Shown piece after piece: positions 45,297 to 54,048 of a stretch of 64,000 nt of DNA; within the stretch, counting starts at the first letter, position 1, and each line of letters starts with the position of its first letter. The DNA is from Chersky-267 sp963744115 (GTDB lineage: Bacteria > Chloroflexota > Limnocylindria > Limnocylindrales > CSP1-4): the NCBI GenBank assembly GCA_963744115.1, contig CAVUSI010000003.1, forward strand, positions 62,001-126,000, given 5' to 3'. A program made the translations under genes and the position numbers. The notes under the pieces were generated by a model. The model did no database searches. It had not been told where the DNA came from and saw nothing but the letters and a program-made list of their open reading frames with translations.

Positions 45297-46976
45297 TCAG
45301 ATCTGGCTGGCGGCCTGGTCGAACTCGCGTTCGAGCTCGGTCAGGTCGGCTTCGGCTCCCTGGACCTGTGGCCCCTTGAACCGCGTCCTCGCCCACCCGA
45401 AGTAGTAGATCAGCAGGAGCAGGACGGTGATGACCATGAACGGGAACGAGATGTTGCCCGACGTCGGCCAGCTGAACAGGATCATCAGGACGATGACCCA
45501 GAAGACCGCGATCCAGGCGACCGGCTTCGAGTACCGGCCAAGACTCCAGACCCGTGCCTTGAGCCATTCGGTGGTGGTCGCGCCGAGATAGATGCAGATC
45601 CCGTAGGCGGCGTACAGGAAGATCGTGCTGATCGCCGTGACGATGACGATCGCAGTCCCGCCCCCGACGACGCCGGCCGCGACCGTGAACAGCCAGGCGA
45701 CCGCGACGATCGCGATCAGGGAATTGGCCGGGGTCCGGTACCGATGGGACACCTTCTTGAGCCAACCCGATGCCGGGATCCCATCGTCGCGGCTAAAGGC
45801 GAACAACATCCGTCCCGCGGCCGCGACGGAGGCGAGACCGCAGAACGACATGGCGATGGCGATCCCCGCGGCGAGCAGGTCTCCGCCCCCGACGCCGAGG
45901 ATGACGATGCTGTTGAGGTTGTACTGGAGGATCGCGATCACGGCCACGCCACCGCCGAAGTAATACTGGCTTGCCGTGGCCTGGACCGGCGTATCGAGCG
46001 TCGCCGGGAAGAGCGCCTTGAGGTCGGGCAGGTGAGTCGTCAGCGCGACAAGGAAGATGAACCCGACGACGGCCGACACGGCCACGGAGAGGAACACGCC
46101 CCAAGCACTCGACATCCGGGCGCCCACCGTCTCTTCGGCGACGTGGGCGGAGGCGTCGTACCCGGTGTAGGTCCAGTTCGCCTGCAGAAGCGAGAAGAAG
46201 AAGGCGAGGACGATCGGATAGGAGACCGCCGGTCCGTATTTCAGGCTGATCGGACCGATGTCGTTGTTCCAGCTCCCGGCCACGTCCTGGGGTTGGATCG
46301 CGAACAACGTCAGGCCCGAGATGTCCGGCTTGCCGATGGCGAAGATCAAGACGACCACGGCCGCGACGATCCCGATGTGCCACCACACACTGATGTCGTT
46401 GATCGCCGATACGAGGTTGATCCCGACGATGTTCAGGATCAGTTGGATGAGCATCAGGATCCCCATCGTCAGGAGCTGACCGGTAAGCCATGACAGCCCG
46501 AACACGAGCGTCGTGTTGTCGTAGACGATCCCGGCGTTGGCCAGGAGCGGCGTGATGATCGTCGCATTGAGAAACGCGGCGGCCGCGAAGTTGATCCCGG
46601 CGACGATCGCGAACTGGCCGATGAGATTGAGCCAGGCGGTCCACCAGCCCCAGTTCTTGTTCTTCATCTTGCTGGCCCAGTAGTACAGCCCGCCCGCCGT
46701 GGGGTAGGCCGAGGCGATCTCAGCCATCGACGCTGCGATGAGCAGGACGAAGACGGTCACGAGCGGCCAGCCGATGAGGACCGCCGCTGTCCCGGCCCAG
46801 GCCAGGCCGTAGTCGTACAGGATGACCGCGCCGGTCAGGATCGAGATGATCGAGAAGCTGATCGCGAAGTTCGAGAACCCGCCCATCGTCCGGTAGAGCT
46901 CCTGGGCGTATCCCAGCCCGTGGAGATCCTTGACGTCCTGGGCGATCTGGTCGTCGCGAGATTTCTGCTGGGTCAT
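45297..46976 (-). CDS. APC superfamily amino acid/amine permease
   Basis: This 559-residue protein has about 12 membrane helices. The N-terminal YRTMGGFSNFAISFSIISIL and the YTGYDASAHVAEET segment near residue 265 are typical of APC permeases in the GABA/polyamine/amino acid group. GGGAGGG precedes the ATG. The neighbouring glutamine synthetase-like gene suggests that the substrate is an amine or amino acid then glutamylated. The specific substrate cannot be read. Confidence 0.88.
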   Translation of the reverse strand: MTQQKSRDDQIAQDVKDLHGLGYAQELYRTMGGFSNFAISFSIISILTGAVILYDYGLAWAGTAAVLIGWPLVTVFVLLIAASMAEIASAYPTAGGLYYWASKMKNKNWGWWTAWLNLIGQFAIVAGINFAAAAFLNATIITPLLANAGIVYDNTTLVFGLSWLTGQLLTMGILMLIQLILNIVGINLVSAINDISVWWHIGIVAAVVVLIFAIGKPDISGLTLFAIQPQDVAGSWNNDIGPISLKYGPAVSYPIVLAFFFSLLQANWTYTGYDASAHVAEETVGARMSSAWGVFLSVAVSAVVGFIFLVALTTHLPDLKALFPATLDTPVQATASQYYFGGGVAVIAILQYNLNSIVILGVGGGDLLAAGIAIAMSFCGLASVAAAGRMLFAFSRDDGIPASGWLKKVSHRYRTPANSLIAIVAVAWLFTVAAGVVGGGTAIVIVTAISTIFLYAAYGICIYLGATTTEWLKARVWSLGRYSKPVAWIAVFWVIVLMILFSWPTSGNISFPFMVITVLLLLIYYFGWARTRFKGPQVQGAEADLTELEREFDQAASQI

Positions 46977-47288
46977 CGATACCCTCCCTCACCATCGGAC
47001 CCGCGCCGGGCGGTACGGGACCGGCTCGCGGGATCGGCAGCCCCTCCCTCAAGGGGCCCCGGCTCGAACAGACGCCGACCACGGATCGGTGTGGTCGGGT
47101 CGCGGGGTTTGCAGATGCGAACGATGACGGGCTCGGTCGCGGGCCCTCCTTTCGGACGTCGACCGGGCGGGTGACGCCAGGTGCGCGGGCGAACGATGGC
47201 GGGCACGATACTCCTCGCATCGGCGCCGGGATAGGGGGTGGCACGGTGCGGTCCGGTGGGATCGCCCGGGTGCCGTACGATCGGGCCC
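46977..47288. other. gap with inverted repeat between divergent permease and antiporter genes
   Basis: This 312-base gap holds the permease leader. A perfect inverted repeat, CCGACCAC / GTGGTCGG with an 8-base loop, lies at 47075-47098. A possible minus-strand -10 box TATCGT lies at 47205-47210, so the repeat would be in the permease leader RNA or act as an operator. The antiporter -10 box is at its right end. No gene is seen. Confidence 0.45.
47276..47281 (+). promoter_or_regulatory. -10 box TACGAT of the antiporter gene
   Basis: TACGAT ends seven bases before ATG 47289, predicting a leaderless mRNA. Confidence 0.5.
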
Positions 47289-48452
47289 ATGGATGACACG
47301 ACGCTCCCGATCCTCGAGGTCGGCGGGGTCCTCCTCGCCGCCGCCGCCGCGGGATTCCTCGGCCGCCGACTGGGCGTGCCCGCGGTCGTCGGCTACCTCG
47401 TCGTCGGGCTGCTCGTCTCGCCGTTCACCCCCGGCTACGTCGCCGACCGCCACCAGCTCGTGCTGCTGGCGGATCTCGGGGTCGTCCTGCTCCTGTTCGA
47501 GGTGGGCATCGAGGTGGACCTCGGCCGGTTGCGGGCCGAGCGGTCGACCTTGCTATGGATCGCGCCGGGCCAGACGGTCGTGACGACGGTCGTCGCGAGC
47601 GCGGTGTTCCTGGGCGCCGGGCTCGAGCCGACCGGCGCCGCCCTCCTCGGACTCGCGGTCGCCCTCTCGTCCAGTGTCGTCATCGTCAACATCGCCCGGA
47701 GTCGCCGCCGGACCACGGATCCAACGACGGACCACCTGCTCGTCGGCTGGGGCGTGCTCCAGGACGTGACGGGCGTCCTCATCGCGGTCGTCCTGCTGTC
47801 GGTCATCGGGACCGGCCGGCCGCTCGGCGAGTCGATCCTCGGTCTAGCGGCGTTCGGCATCCTCGCGGTAGCCTCAGCCAGGATCCTGCCGCTGGTCCTC
47901 GTCCGGCTGCGGACCGAGCACGACCTGTTCCTGCTCGTCTCGGTCGCGACCGGTCTCGCGCTCGCCGGTGCCGGGGCCCTGCTTGCCGGTGTCCCGATCG
48001 CGCTCGCCGCGTTCATCGCCGGTCTGGCGATCACCGACAGCCCGGACGCGGCCGAGGCGCGCCGACGCCTCCTGCCGTTCCGCGACGTGTTCGCCGTGTT
48101 CTTCTTCGTGTCGATCGGGACGCTGCTCGATCCCGAGGCCATCGGTCGAGGCTTGCCCTGGCTCGCGCTGACGCTTGCCCTGGTCGTCGTTGCGAAGTCG
48201 GTCCCGGCCTACGGGTTGGTCCGGTTCACGGACCTGGACGGAAGCCCGCTCCACGTCGCGGTGGGGCTGGGCCAGATCGGCGAGTTCAGCTTCGTCCTGG
48301 CATCGGTGGCGCTCGCCCGCGGTGCGATCGGCCCGGAGGTGTTCGCGGCGGTGCTGGCCGCCGTCGCCGCATCCATCGCGGCTTCGACCATCCTCGTCCG
48401 GCTGATCCCACGCCGGAGCCCGCCGGTCGCCCCCCTCGCGATCGAGACCTGA
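47289..48452 (+). CDS. CPA2 family cation/proton antiporter
   Basis: This 387-residue membrane protein has about 12 helices. Motifs include RRLGVPAVVGYLVVGLLVSP, DLGVVLLLFEVGIEVDL, GWGVLQDVTGVL (ion-binding Asp region) and GLGQIGEFSFVLASVA, all typical of KefB/NapA-type transporters. It lacks the C-terminal TrkA-N domain of KefB. It probably exchanges Na+ or K+ for H+. Confidence 0.9.
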   Translation: MDDTTLPILEVGGVLLAAAAAGFLGRRLGVPAVVGYLVVGLLVSPFTPGYVADRHQLVLLADLGVVLLLFEVGIEVDLGRLRAERSTLLWIAPGQTVVTTVVASAVFLGAGLEPTGAALLGLAVALSSSVVIVNIARSRRRTTDPTTDHLLVGWGVLQDVTGVLIAVVLLSVIGTGRPLGESILGLAAFGILAVASARILPLVLVRLRTEHDLFLLVSVATGLALAGAGALLAGVPIALAAFIAGLAITDSPDAAEARRRLLPFRDVFAVFFFVSIGTLLDPEAIGRGLPWLALTLALVVVAKSVPAYGLVRFTDLDGSPLHVAVGLGQIGEFSFVLASVALARGAIGPEVFAAVLAAVAASIAASTILVRLIPRRSPPVAPLAIET

Positions 48453-48456
48453 CCGC

Positions 48457-49239
48457 TCAGTAGATCAGGGTCGCGTCCGTCGGGAAGCTGAACTCGAAGA
48501 CCGTCGGCGGGAGCGGCGCATCGGGCGCGAGCTCGACCGCGACGGCGTCACGCGTGGTCCCTCCGCCGATGGTCTCAGTCAAGCGGACGATCACGCCGGT
48601 CTCACGGTCGAACGCCACCTCGAGGTGGTGGTCGGGGCGGTCCGCCGCGATACCGATCGTCCGCGGGTGGTCGCACTCGACCACGACCGCCTCGCGATCG
48701 GCGACGGACGCGGTCCCGGACACCCAGCAGCGGCCGGTGGCCAGGACGTTCTGGCAGAAGCCGGCCGGGTGGACGAACGTGTCGGGGAGGGTCTCCTTGG
48801 GCAGCGCGGTGAGCGGCCGATAGACCGTCGACATCCCGGGCAGATCGGGGTCCTCGAGCCCGACCACCATCCGGCGGACAGGTCGTTCGGTGCCGAGCCG
48901 GTGCGGCGCGGAGTACGTTCGGACGGTCTCGCCGTCTGAGACCCACGTCTCGTACGCGGCGGCGATCCCGAGGCTCGGCTGGGTCGTCGTCACCCGCGCC
49001 TGGCCCGGGTGACGAAGCGCCGTCTCGATGACGCTGAGGTGCTCACCCCGGGCGGTCCAGGTGCGCTCCTCGATTCGCAGCCGGAGCGTCTCGAACCGGA
49101 GCTCGGCGTCCCGGGCGAAGGTGAACAGCGTATCGACGCTCGGGAGGCCGTCCGGCAGGCTGGCGAGCTCGGGCCGATCCCGGCCGTCGATCCGATCCGG
49201 AAGGCTGGCGGCGCGATCCCACAGGCGGGGCGATGACAT
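48457..49239 (-). CDS. protein of unknown function, LolA/RseB-like fold possible
   Basis: The ATG at 49239 gives 260 residues. The middle part (about 45-130) alternates short strands, with FARDAELRFETLRLRIEER and YETWVSDGETVRTYSAP, a pattern like the LolA/RseB N-terminal fold. There is no signal peptide or lipobox, which is unusual for that fold. A CxxC-like pair (FCQN, RCWV) is present. The family assignment is weak. Its promoter is back to back with that of the PadR operon. Confidence 0.55.
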   Translation of the reverse strand: MSSPRLWDRAASLPDRIDGRDRPELASLPDGLPSVDTLFTFARDAELRFETLRLRIEERTWTARGEHLSVIETALRHPGQARVTTTQPSLGIAAAYETWVSDGETVRTYSAPHRLGTERPVRRMVVGLEDPDLPGMSTVYRPLTALPKETLPDTFVHPAGFCQNVLATGRCWVSGTASVADREAVVVECDHPRTIGIAADRPDHHLEVAFDRETGVIVRLTETIGGGTTRDAVAVELAPDAPLPPTVFEFSFPTDATLIY

Positions 49240-49246
49240 CGGCCGG

Positions 49247-49252
49247 ATTGTA
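49247..49252 (-). promoter_or_regulatory. -10 box TACAAT of the 49239 gene
   Basis: TACAAT on the minus strand ends seven bases before ATG 49239. Confidence 0.5.
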
Positions 49253-49311
49253 GCGGCTCCGTCGGCCCGGTCGCGCAGACCGCTCGGCTCGACCATGCCC
49301 CGCGGCGACCC

Positions 49312-49340
49312 TTGACATCGTCCGAGCCAGGACCTATATA
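49312..49340 (+). promoter_or_regulatory. sigma-70 type promoter of the padR operon
   Basis: TTGACA (49312-49317) and TATATA (49335-49340) are spaced by 17 bases, the best canonical promoter in the window. The -10 box overlaps the operator. Confidence 0.8.
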
Positions 49341-49356
49341 TCGTATGACGATATAT
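49336..49356. promoter_or_regulatory. PadR operator, perfect inverted repeat
   Basis: The arms ATATATCGT (49336-49344) and ACGATATAT (49348-49356) are perfect complements around ATG. AT-rich inverted repeats of this kind are typical PadR sites. Placement over the -10 box implies repression, probably by the PadR encoded next. Confidence 0.8.
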
Positions 49357-49405
49357 CGCGACGCGACTGGGTCGGTCGGCCGCACCACCAAACGGAGGAT
49401 CGGAC

Positions 49406-49726
49406 ATGAGCCGTGGTCTGGCCGAGTTGGGGCGGTTCGCCGAACCCTCGCTCTACGTCCTCGTGTCGCTCAGCGACGGGCCCAAGCACGGGTACGCGAT
49501 CATGACGGACGTCGAGGCGCTGTCCGGTACGCCGCTCGGTCCGGGAACGCTCTACGGCGTCCTCGAGCGGCTTCAGCGCCGCGGCCTCATCGAGGCGCTG
49601 CCGGCGGAGGACCGCCGCCGACCGTATCGACTGACGGGGATCGGAGTGGCGACGCTCGAAGCCCGGTTGGCGAGCCTCAACGGGTTCGTCCAGACGGGGA
49701 TCGCCCGCCTCGGAGAACGTTCGTGA
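49406..49726 (+). CDS. PadR family transcriptional regulator
   Basis: This 106-residue winged-helix protein has YVLVSLSDGPKHGYAIMTDVE and GTLYGVLERLQRRGLIE, the PadR recognition region, followed by RRPYRLTGIG. It lacks the long C-terminal domain (PadR-s2 short type). A perfect operator overlaps its promoter, so it is probably autoregulated and controls the two genes behind it. The stop overlaps the Rieske gene start (GTGA). Confidence 0.92.
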   Translation: MSRGLAELGRFAEPSLYVLVSLSDGPKHGYAIMTDVEALSGTPLGPGTLYGVLERLQRRGLIEALPAEDRRRPYRLTGIGVATLEARLASLNGFVQTGIARLGERS

Positions 49727-50367
49727 CCAGGGACGCACCCGGTCCGCAGGCGTTGCGGGCGCTCCGCGACGGGACGGGCCGTGGCCTGTCCCGGCGACGG
49801 TTGCTTCGCACGTCGCTGGCCGCGGGTGTCGGCCTGGTGGTGGCGGAGGCGACGGCCGGGACGCTCGGCTTCCTGTGGCCCTCCGCGACGCTCGCACTGG
49901 CGAAGGTCCGGGTCGGGACCCTGGCGGACCTCGTCGCGGCGAATCCGACGCTCCCGATCGCCGATGGCTTCCCGGCGTACGTCCCGGCCGCGCGCGCGTT
50001 CGTCGTGCTGGTCGACCCCGGGCTGGGCAGCTTCCGGCCCGGCGACGACGCGAGCGGCGACGGGACCGCCCTGAACGTCCGCGCGCTGTACCAGCGCTGC
50101 CCGCATCTCGGCTGCCGTCCGAACCCATGCGTCGAGGACTTCTGGTTCCGTTGCCCGTGCCACCAATCCCGCTACGACCGGCTGGGAACGAAGGCGGCCG
50201 GTGTCGCCTTCGGACCAGCCCCGCACGGGATGGACCGCTTCGCGATCGAGGTCGACGCCACGGGGGCATTGACGGTCGACCGGACCCGGCTGACCCTCGG
50301 ACCCCTGCCGGTCGCGCTCGGTCAGCCGGGACTCATCCCACCCAAGGTCCCCAACGGCTGCGTGTGA
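49723..50367 (+). CDS. Rieske 2Fe-2S protein with Tat-type signal
   Basis: This 214-residue protein begins with a twin-arginine region SRRRLLRTSLAAG (about 25-37) and a hydrophobic segment. The Rieske site has CPHLGC (about 126-131) and CPCHQSRYD (about 146-154), giving two Cys and two His ligands. It should sit outside the membrane, anchored by its N terminus. No cytochrome b gene is nearby; the partner is unknown. It overlaps the genes on both sides by four bases. Confidence 0.88.
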   Translation: MTRDAPGPQALRALRDGTGRGLSRRRLLRTSLAAGVGLVVAEATAGTLGFLWPSATLALAKVRVGTLADLVAANPTLPIADGFPAYVPAARAFVVLVDPGLGSFRPGDDASGDGTALNVRALYQRCPHLGCRPNPCVEDFWFRCPCHQSRYDRLGTKAAGVAFGPAPHGMDRFAIEVDATGALTVDRTRLTLGPLPVALGQPGLIPPKVPNGCV

Positions 50368-51113
50368 CCGACCGGCGCGATCCCGCTGACGGGACTGGCC
50401 GGATCCCCGGCGCGCGACTCATCGGGCTCTACCCGCGCGGCTGGCGACAGCGGTACGAAGAGGAGTTCCTCGCCGTCCTGGGGTCGCGTCCGCCGACCCG
50501 AGCCGATCGGATCGACATCGTTCGCGGGGCGCTCGACGCACACCTTCACCCCGACCGACCGTCGATCGTGCCGGGGATGGCCGCGCTCCTCGGCGGCGGC
50601 CTGTGGATCCTCGGAACGGGTCCGATCCTGGCCCTGCCCGCGCCGCCGGATTGGCCGGGCTACCTGTTCGACACGCTGCCTGTCGCGCTCCTCGCCGTGG
50701 TCGCGCTCACCGTGGCGGTCCTCGGAACGTGGCTGCGTCTCGACGGACGCGCGGACCGGGCCGAACGTCGACTCGGGGCGATCGGCGTGAGCGTCGCCAT
50801 GGTCGGCCATGCGGCGTGGATCGGGTTGCTCGTCGGTGCGCTCGCCGGCCTCGTGTACGGCGCACCCCTGGCGGTGGCATCGACCGCGGCCGGGATCGGG
50901 ACCGTGCTGATCGGCGTCGCCCTTGCGCGTGCCGGCGATTGGCCGATCGCGGGCCTGCTGGTGATCGCGCCGGTCCTGCTGGTGATCCCGCCGTCGGTCG
51001 TCCCCTCACCGCTCGCGTGGATCGTGTTCGGCTGCGTCTGGCTACTCATCGGCGTCCTTCAGCTCGTCGCTGCGACCAGGCCGGTCGGCCCGGTCGGACC
51101 GCTGATCGGCTGA
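50364..51113 (+). CDS. membrane protein of the PadR-Rieske operon
   Basis: This 249-residue protein has a cytoplasmic N terminus (LIGLYPRGWRQRYEEEFLAVL), which in many PadR operons marks permease-like proteins of unknown role. Six predicted helices follow (about 75-95, 100-122, 140-165, 170-188, 195-212 and 218-238). The GTG start overlaps the Rieske stop. It may anchor or exchange electrons with the Rieske protein; this is inference. Confidence 0.72.
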   Translation: MTDRRDPADGTGRIPGARLIGLYPRGWRQRYEEEFLAVLGSRPPTRADRIDIVRGALDAHLHPDRPSIVPGMAALLGGGLWILGTGPILALPAPPDWPGYLFDTLPVALLAVVALTVAVLGTWLRLDGRADRAERRLGAIGVSVAMVGHAAWIGLLVGALAGLVYGAPLAVASTAAGIGTVLIGVALARAGDWPIAGLLVIAPVLLVIPPSVVPSPLAWIVFGCVWLLIGVLQLVAATRPVGPVGPLIG

Positions 51114-51154
51114 TCGGGGCCCGCTGCGCCACCTCCAGGGCGGAGCGGCCGACG

Positions 51155-51160
51155 TACACT
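51155..51160 (+). promoter_or_regulatory. -10 box TACACT of fumC
   Basis: TACACT ends six bases before ATG 51167, in the same TACACTCG context as three other genes here. Confidence 0.55.
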
Positions 51161-51166
51161 CGGGAG

Positions 51167-52606
51167 ATGACCCCGGAAGCACCTGATCCGACGGCCCAGG
51201 ACGTCGCCTACCGGACCGAGCACGATGCGCTCGGCGAGGTTCGCGTCCCCGCCGAACGCTACTGGGGCGCCCAAACACAGCGCTCCGTCGACAACTTCCG
51301 GATCGGCGTCGGCCGGTTCACCTGGGGACGCCCGGTCATCCGGGCGCTCGGGATCCTCAAGCTGTCGGCCGCCCGGGCGAACGCGGACCTCGGCCACCTG
51401 CCGGAGGACAAGGCCGACCTCATCGAACGTGCCGCGCGCGAGGTCGTCGATGGCGGGCTCGATGCGGAGTTCCCACTCGTCGTGTTCCAGACCGGGTCGG
51501 GCACCCAGACGAACATGAACGCCAACGAGGTCGTCGCGAGCCGGGCCAACGAGCTGGCGGGTGCGGGACGGGGCGGCAAGCGGCCGATCCATCCGAACGA
51601 CGACGTCAATCTCAGCCAGTCCTCGAACGACGCCTTCCCGACCGTCATGCACATCGCGGCCGTCGAGCAGATCGAGGGCGCCCTGATCCCAGCGGTCGAA
51701 GCACTGTCCCGAACGCTCCGCGCGAAGTCGGCGCGCTATGTCGACGTCGTGATGCTCGGGCGGACGCACCTCCAGGACGCCACGCCGGTCACGCTCGGCC
51801 AGGTCATCGGCGGGTGGGCGGCACAGCTCGACGCCGCGCTCGACGGGATCCGCGGAACGCTGCCGGGACTGTACGAGCTGGCACTCGGCGGCACGGCCGT
51901 CGGGACGGGATTGAACGCCGATCCTCGCTTCGGGGAGCAGGCCGTCCGCCGGATCGCCGAGGAGACCGGGCGGCCGTTCCGGCCCGCTCCGGACAAGTTC
52001 GCGGCGCTGTCGGCCCACGACCCGATGGTCGCCGCGTCGGCCGCCCTCCGGACCCTCGCGGTCGCCGCGATGAAGATCGCCAACGATGTCCGCTGGTATG
52101 CGTCGGGCCCACGAGCCGGGATCGGCGAGCTGCTCATCCCGGAGAACGAGCCCGGGTCGTCGATCATGCCCGGCAAGATCAACCCGACCCAGAGCGAGGC
52201 GCTGACGCAGGTCGCCGTCCAGGTCTTCGGCTGCGATGCCGCGGTCGCCTTCGCCGGCTCGCAGGGCAACTTCCAGCTCAACGTCTACAAGCCGGTGATC
52301 CTCGACAACCTGCTCACATCCGTGACCTTGTTGGCCGAGGCCATCGATTCGTTCGACCGGAACTGCGCCGTCGGGATCGAGCCGAACCTGCCGCGGATCC
52401 GCGAGCACGTCGAGGACTCGCTGATGCTGGTCACCGCGCTCAACCCGCACATCGGCTACGAGCGGTCGGCCGAGATCGCCCTCCTCGCCCATCGCTCCGG
52501 GACGTCGTTGCGAGCCGCGGCGCTCGAGCTCGGCTACGTCACCGACGAGCAGTTCGATGCCTGGGTGGACCCGACCGCGATGACCCACCCGCTGGCCGAG
52601 GACTGA
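51167..52606 (+). CDS. fumC: class II fumarate hydratase
   Basis: This 479-residue enzyme has the superfamily signature GSSIMPGKINP (about 325-335), preceded by TGSGTQTNMNANEV (about 106-119) and NLSQSSNDAFP (about 145-155). FumC converts fumarate and malate in the TCA cycle. Overall length fits FumC (about 460-480), and the N-terminal ERYWGAQTQRS is diagnostic. Aspartase is a less likely alternative. Confidence 0.92.
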   Translation: MTPEAPDPTAQDVAYRTEHDALGEVRVPAERYWGAQTQRSVDNFRIGVGRFTWGRPVIRALGILKLSAARANADLGHLPEDKADLIERAAREVVDGGLDAEFPLVVFQTGSGTQTNMNANEVVASRANELAGAGRGGKRPIHPNDDVNLSQSSNDAFPTVMHIAAVEQIEGALIPAVEALSRTLRAKSARYVDVVMLGRTHLQDATPVTLGQVIGGWAAQLDAALDGIRGTLPGLYELALGGTAVGTGLNADPRFGEQAVRRIAEETGRPFRPAPDKFAALSAHDPMVAASAALRTLAVAAMKIANDVRWYASGPRAGIGELLIPENEPGSSIMPGKINPTQSEALTQVAVQVFGCDAAVAFAGSQGNFQLNVYKPVILDNLLTSVTLLAEAIDSFDRNCAVGIEPNLPRIREHVEDSLMLVTALNPHIGYERSAEIALLAHRSGTSLRAAALELGYVTDEQFDAWVDPTAMTHPLAED

Positions 52607-52669
52607 GCGGTCTCTTCCGCTCCGCGCTCGCCGGCACGGTCGTCCCGGGCCGATCGCGCCGTCACCGCC

Positions 52670-52675
52670 TAGACT
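52670..52675 (+). promoter_or_regulatory. -10 box TAGACT of the flavin reductase gene
   Basis: TAGACT ends eight bases before ATG 52684. Confidence 0.45.
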
Positions 52676-52683
52676 CCGGTCCG

Positions 52684-53214
52684 ATGGACATCGCGCCGGA
52701 CGTCTTCCGCAAGGTCATGGGGCACTTCGTCACGGGGGTCACCGTGGTGACGACCTTCGACGCGGCCGGCCGACCGGCGGGGATCACGGTCAATGCCCTC
52801 AGCTCGGTCTCCCTCGAGCCGCCCCTCGTGGTCGTGGCCCTCGACCGGCGCCGGTTCATCACGCCGATCATCCACGAGTCGGGCCGCTTCGCGGTCAACA
52901 TCCTGGGCGAGCAGCAACAGGCCCTGTCCGACTGCTTCGCCGGGGCACCCGTCCTGCCGGGTCGCGAGGATTTCTGTGGGGCCGCCTGGGCCCCCGGGGC
53001 CACCGGCTTGCCCGTGCTCGACGGCGCGATCGCCTCGCTCGAGTGCTCCGTGACCGGGACCTACCCGGTCGGCGATCACGACCTGTTCATCGCTCGAGTC
53101 GACGCGCTGGCGAACGAGGAGCACCACCCGCAGCCGCTCCTGTACTACCGGCGTCGCTACCTCCGGGTCGACCGCTCGGAGACGCTTCCGGTCGAAGGTC
53201 GCCAGGAAGGCTGA
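52684..53214 (+). CDS. flavin reductase family protein
   Basis: This 176-residue protein has the FMN-binding split-barrel pattern: FRKVMGHFVTGVTVVTT at the start, GITVNALSSVSLEPPLVVVALDR-type sequence (about 38-60), and a C-terminal GDHDLFIARVDAL. These proteins reduce flavin for two-component monooxygenases. The partner oxygenase is not obvious in the window. It heads a run of genes running to 58 kb. Confidence 0.88.
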   Translation: MDIAPDVFRKVMGHFVTGVTVVTTFDAAGRPAGITVNALSSVSLEPPLVVVALDRRRFITPIIHESGRFAVNILGEQQQALSDCFAGAPVLPGREDFCGAAWAPGATGLPVLDGAIASLECSVTGTYPVGDHDLFIARVDALANEEHHPQPLLYYRRRYLRVDRSETLPVEGRQEG

Positions 53215-53217
53215 TCG

Positions 53218-54048
53218 GTGCCGACCGTTCTGGCCAACGGACTCGACATCGGCTACGAGATCCACGGCGCCGGTCCTCCGCTCATCATGCTCCACGGGGC
53301 CACCTCCGCCGGGCGCGAGGACTTCGCGGCGCAGATCCCATCGTTCTCGAAGGCGTTCCTCGTGCACGTCCCCGACGCCCGCGGCCATGCGACCACCCGC
53401 TGGGACGTCGCCGACGGGTGGTCGTACGGGACCCTGGTGGAGGACCTCGCGGCGTTCGCCGACGCGCTCGGCCTGGCGACCTTCCACCTGGTCGGGTTCT
53501 CGATGGGGGCGATGACGGCGCTCCAGTTCGCGGTCCGCTGGCCCGAGCGTCTGCGGACGCTGGTCGTGGCCGGGATCACGACCCAGCGCGAGCCGCGCAC
53601 GAGCGTCGCCCGGCGATTGATGGATCCGGCCTGGATCGACCGCAACGAGCCGCGCCGGGCGGCCATCCTGTCGCGCCGCCATGATCCGGTCCAGGGGGTC
53701 GACGCGTGGCGCCGGCTCCTCCCGGCCATCGCCGGGGACATCGCGACCCAGCCGCTCCTGGGCCCGCGCGACCTGCGCCGGATCGAGCTCCCGACCCTGG
53801 TCGCGGTCGGCGATCGAGACGTGTTCGTGCCGGTCGACCATGCCTGGGGCCTGAGCCGGCAGCTCCCCGACGCGCGGCTGCTCGTCGCACCCGACTGCGG
53901 ACACGAGATCGTGGCTCGTCGACCGGGCCTGTTCAACGAGGCCTGCGGCGAGTTCTACCGTTCGACGGAGGCGATCGCACGGGGGCGGTCGACCGGGACC
54001 TGGCAGACCACCGACCACCCGATCGACATCGAAGGAGGATCGCTATGA
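53218..54048 (+). CDS. alpha/beta hydrolase
   Basis: This 276-residue protein has the oxyanion region MLHGATSAGRE, nucleophile elbow GFSMGAM (Ser near 98), an Asp in VAVGDRDVFVP and the catalytic His in DCGHE. GTG 53218 is three bases after the flavin reductase stop. Substrate unknown; the run of aromatic or acyl-CoA type genes suggests ester or ring-cleavage product hydrolysis. Confidence 0.88.
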   Translation: MPTVLANGLDIGYEIHGAGPPLIMLHGATSAGREDFAAQIPSFSKAFLVHVPDARGHATTRWDVADGWSYGTLVEDLAAFADALGLATFHLVGFSMGAMTALQFAVRWPERLRTLVVAGITTQREPRTSVARRLMDPAWIDRNEPRRAAILSRRHDPVQGVDAWRRLLPAIAGDIATQPLLGPRDLRRIELPTLVAVGDRDVFVPVDHAWGLSRQLPDARLLVAPDCGHEIVARRPGLFNEACGEFYRSTEAIARGRSTGTWQTTDHPIDIEGGSL

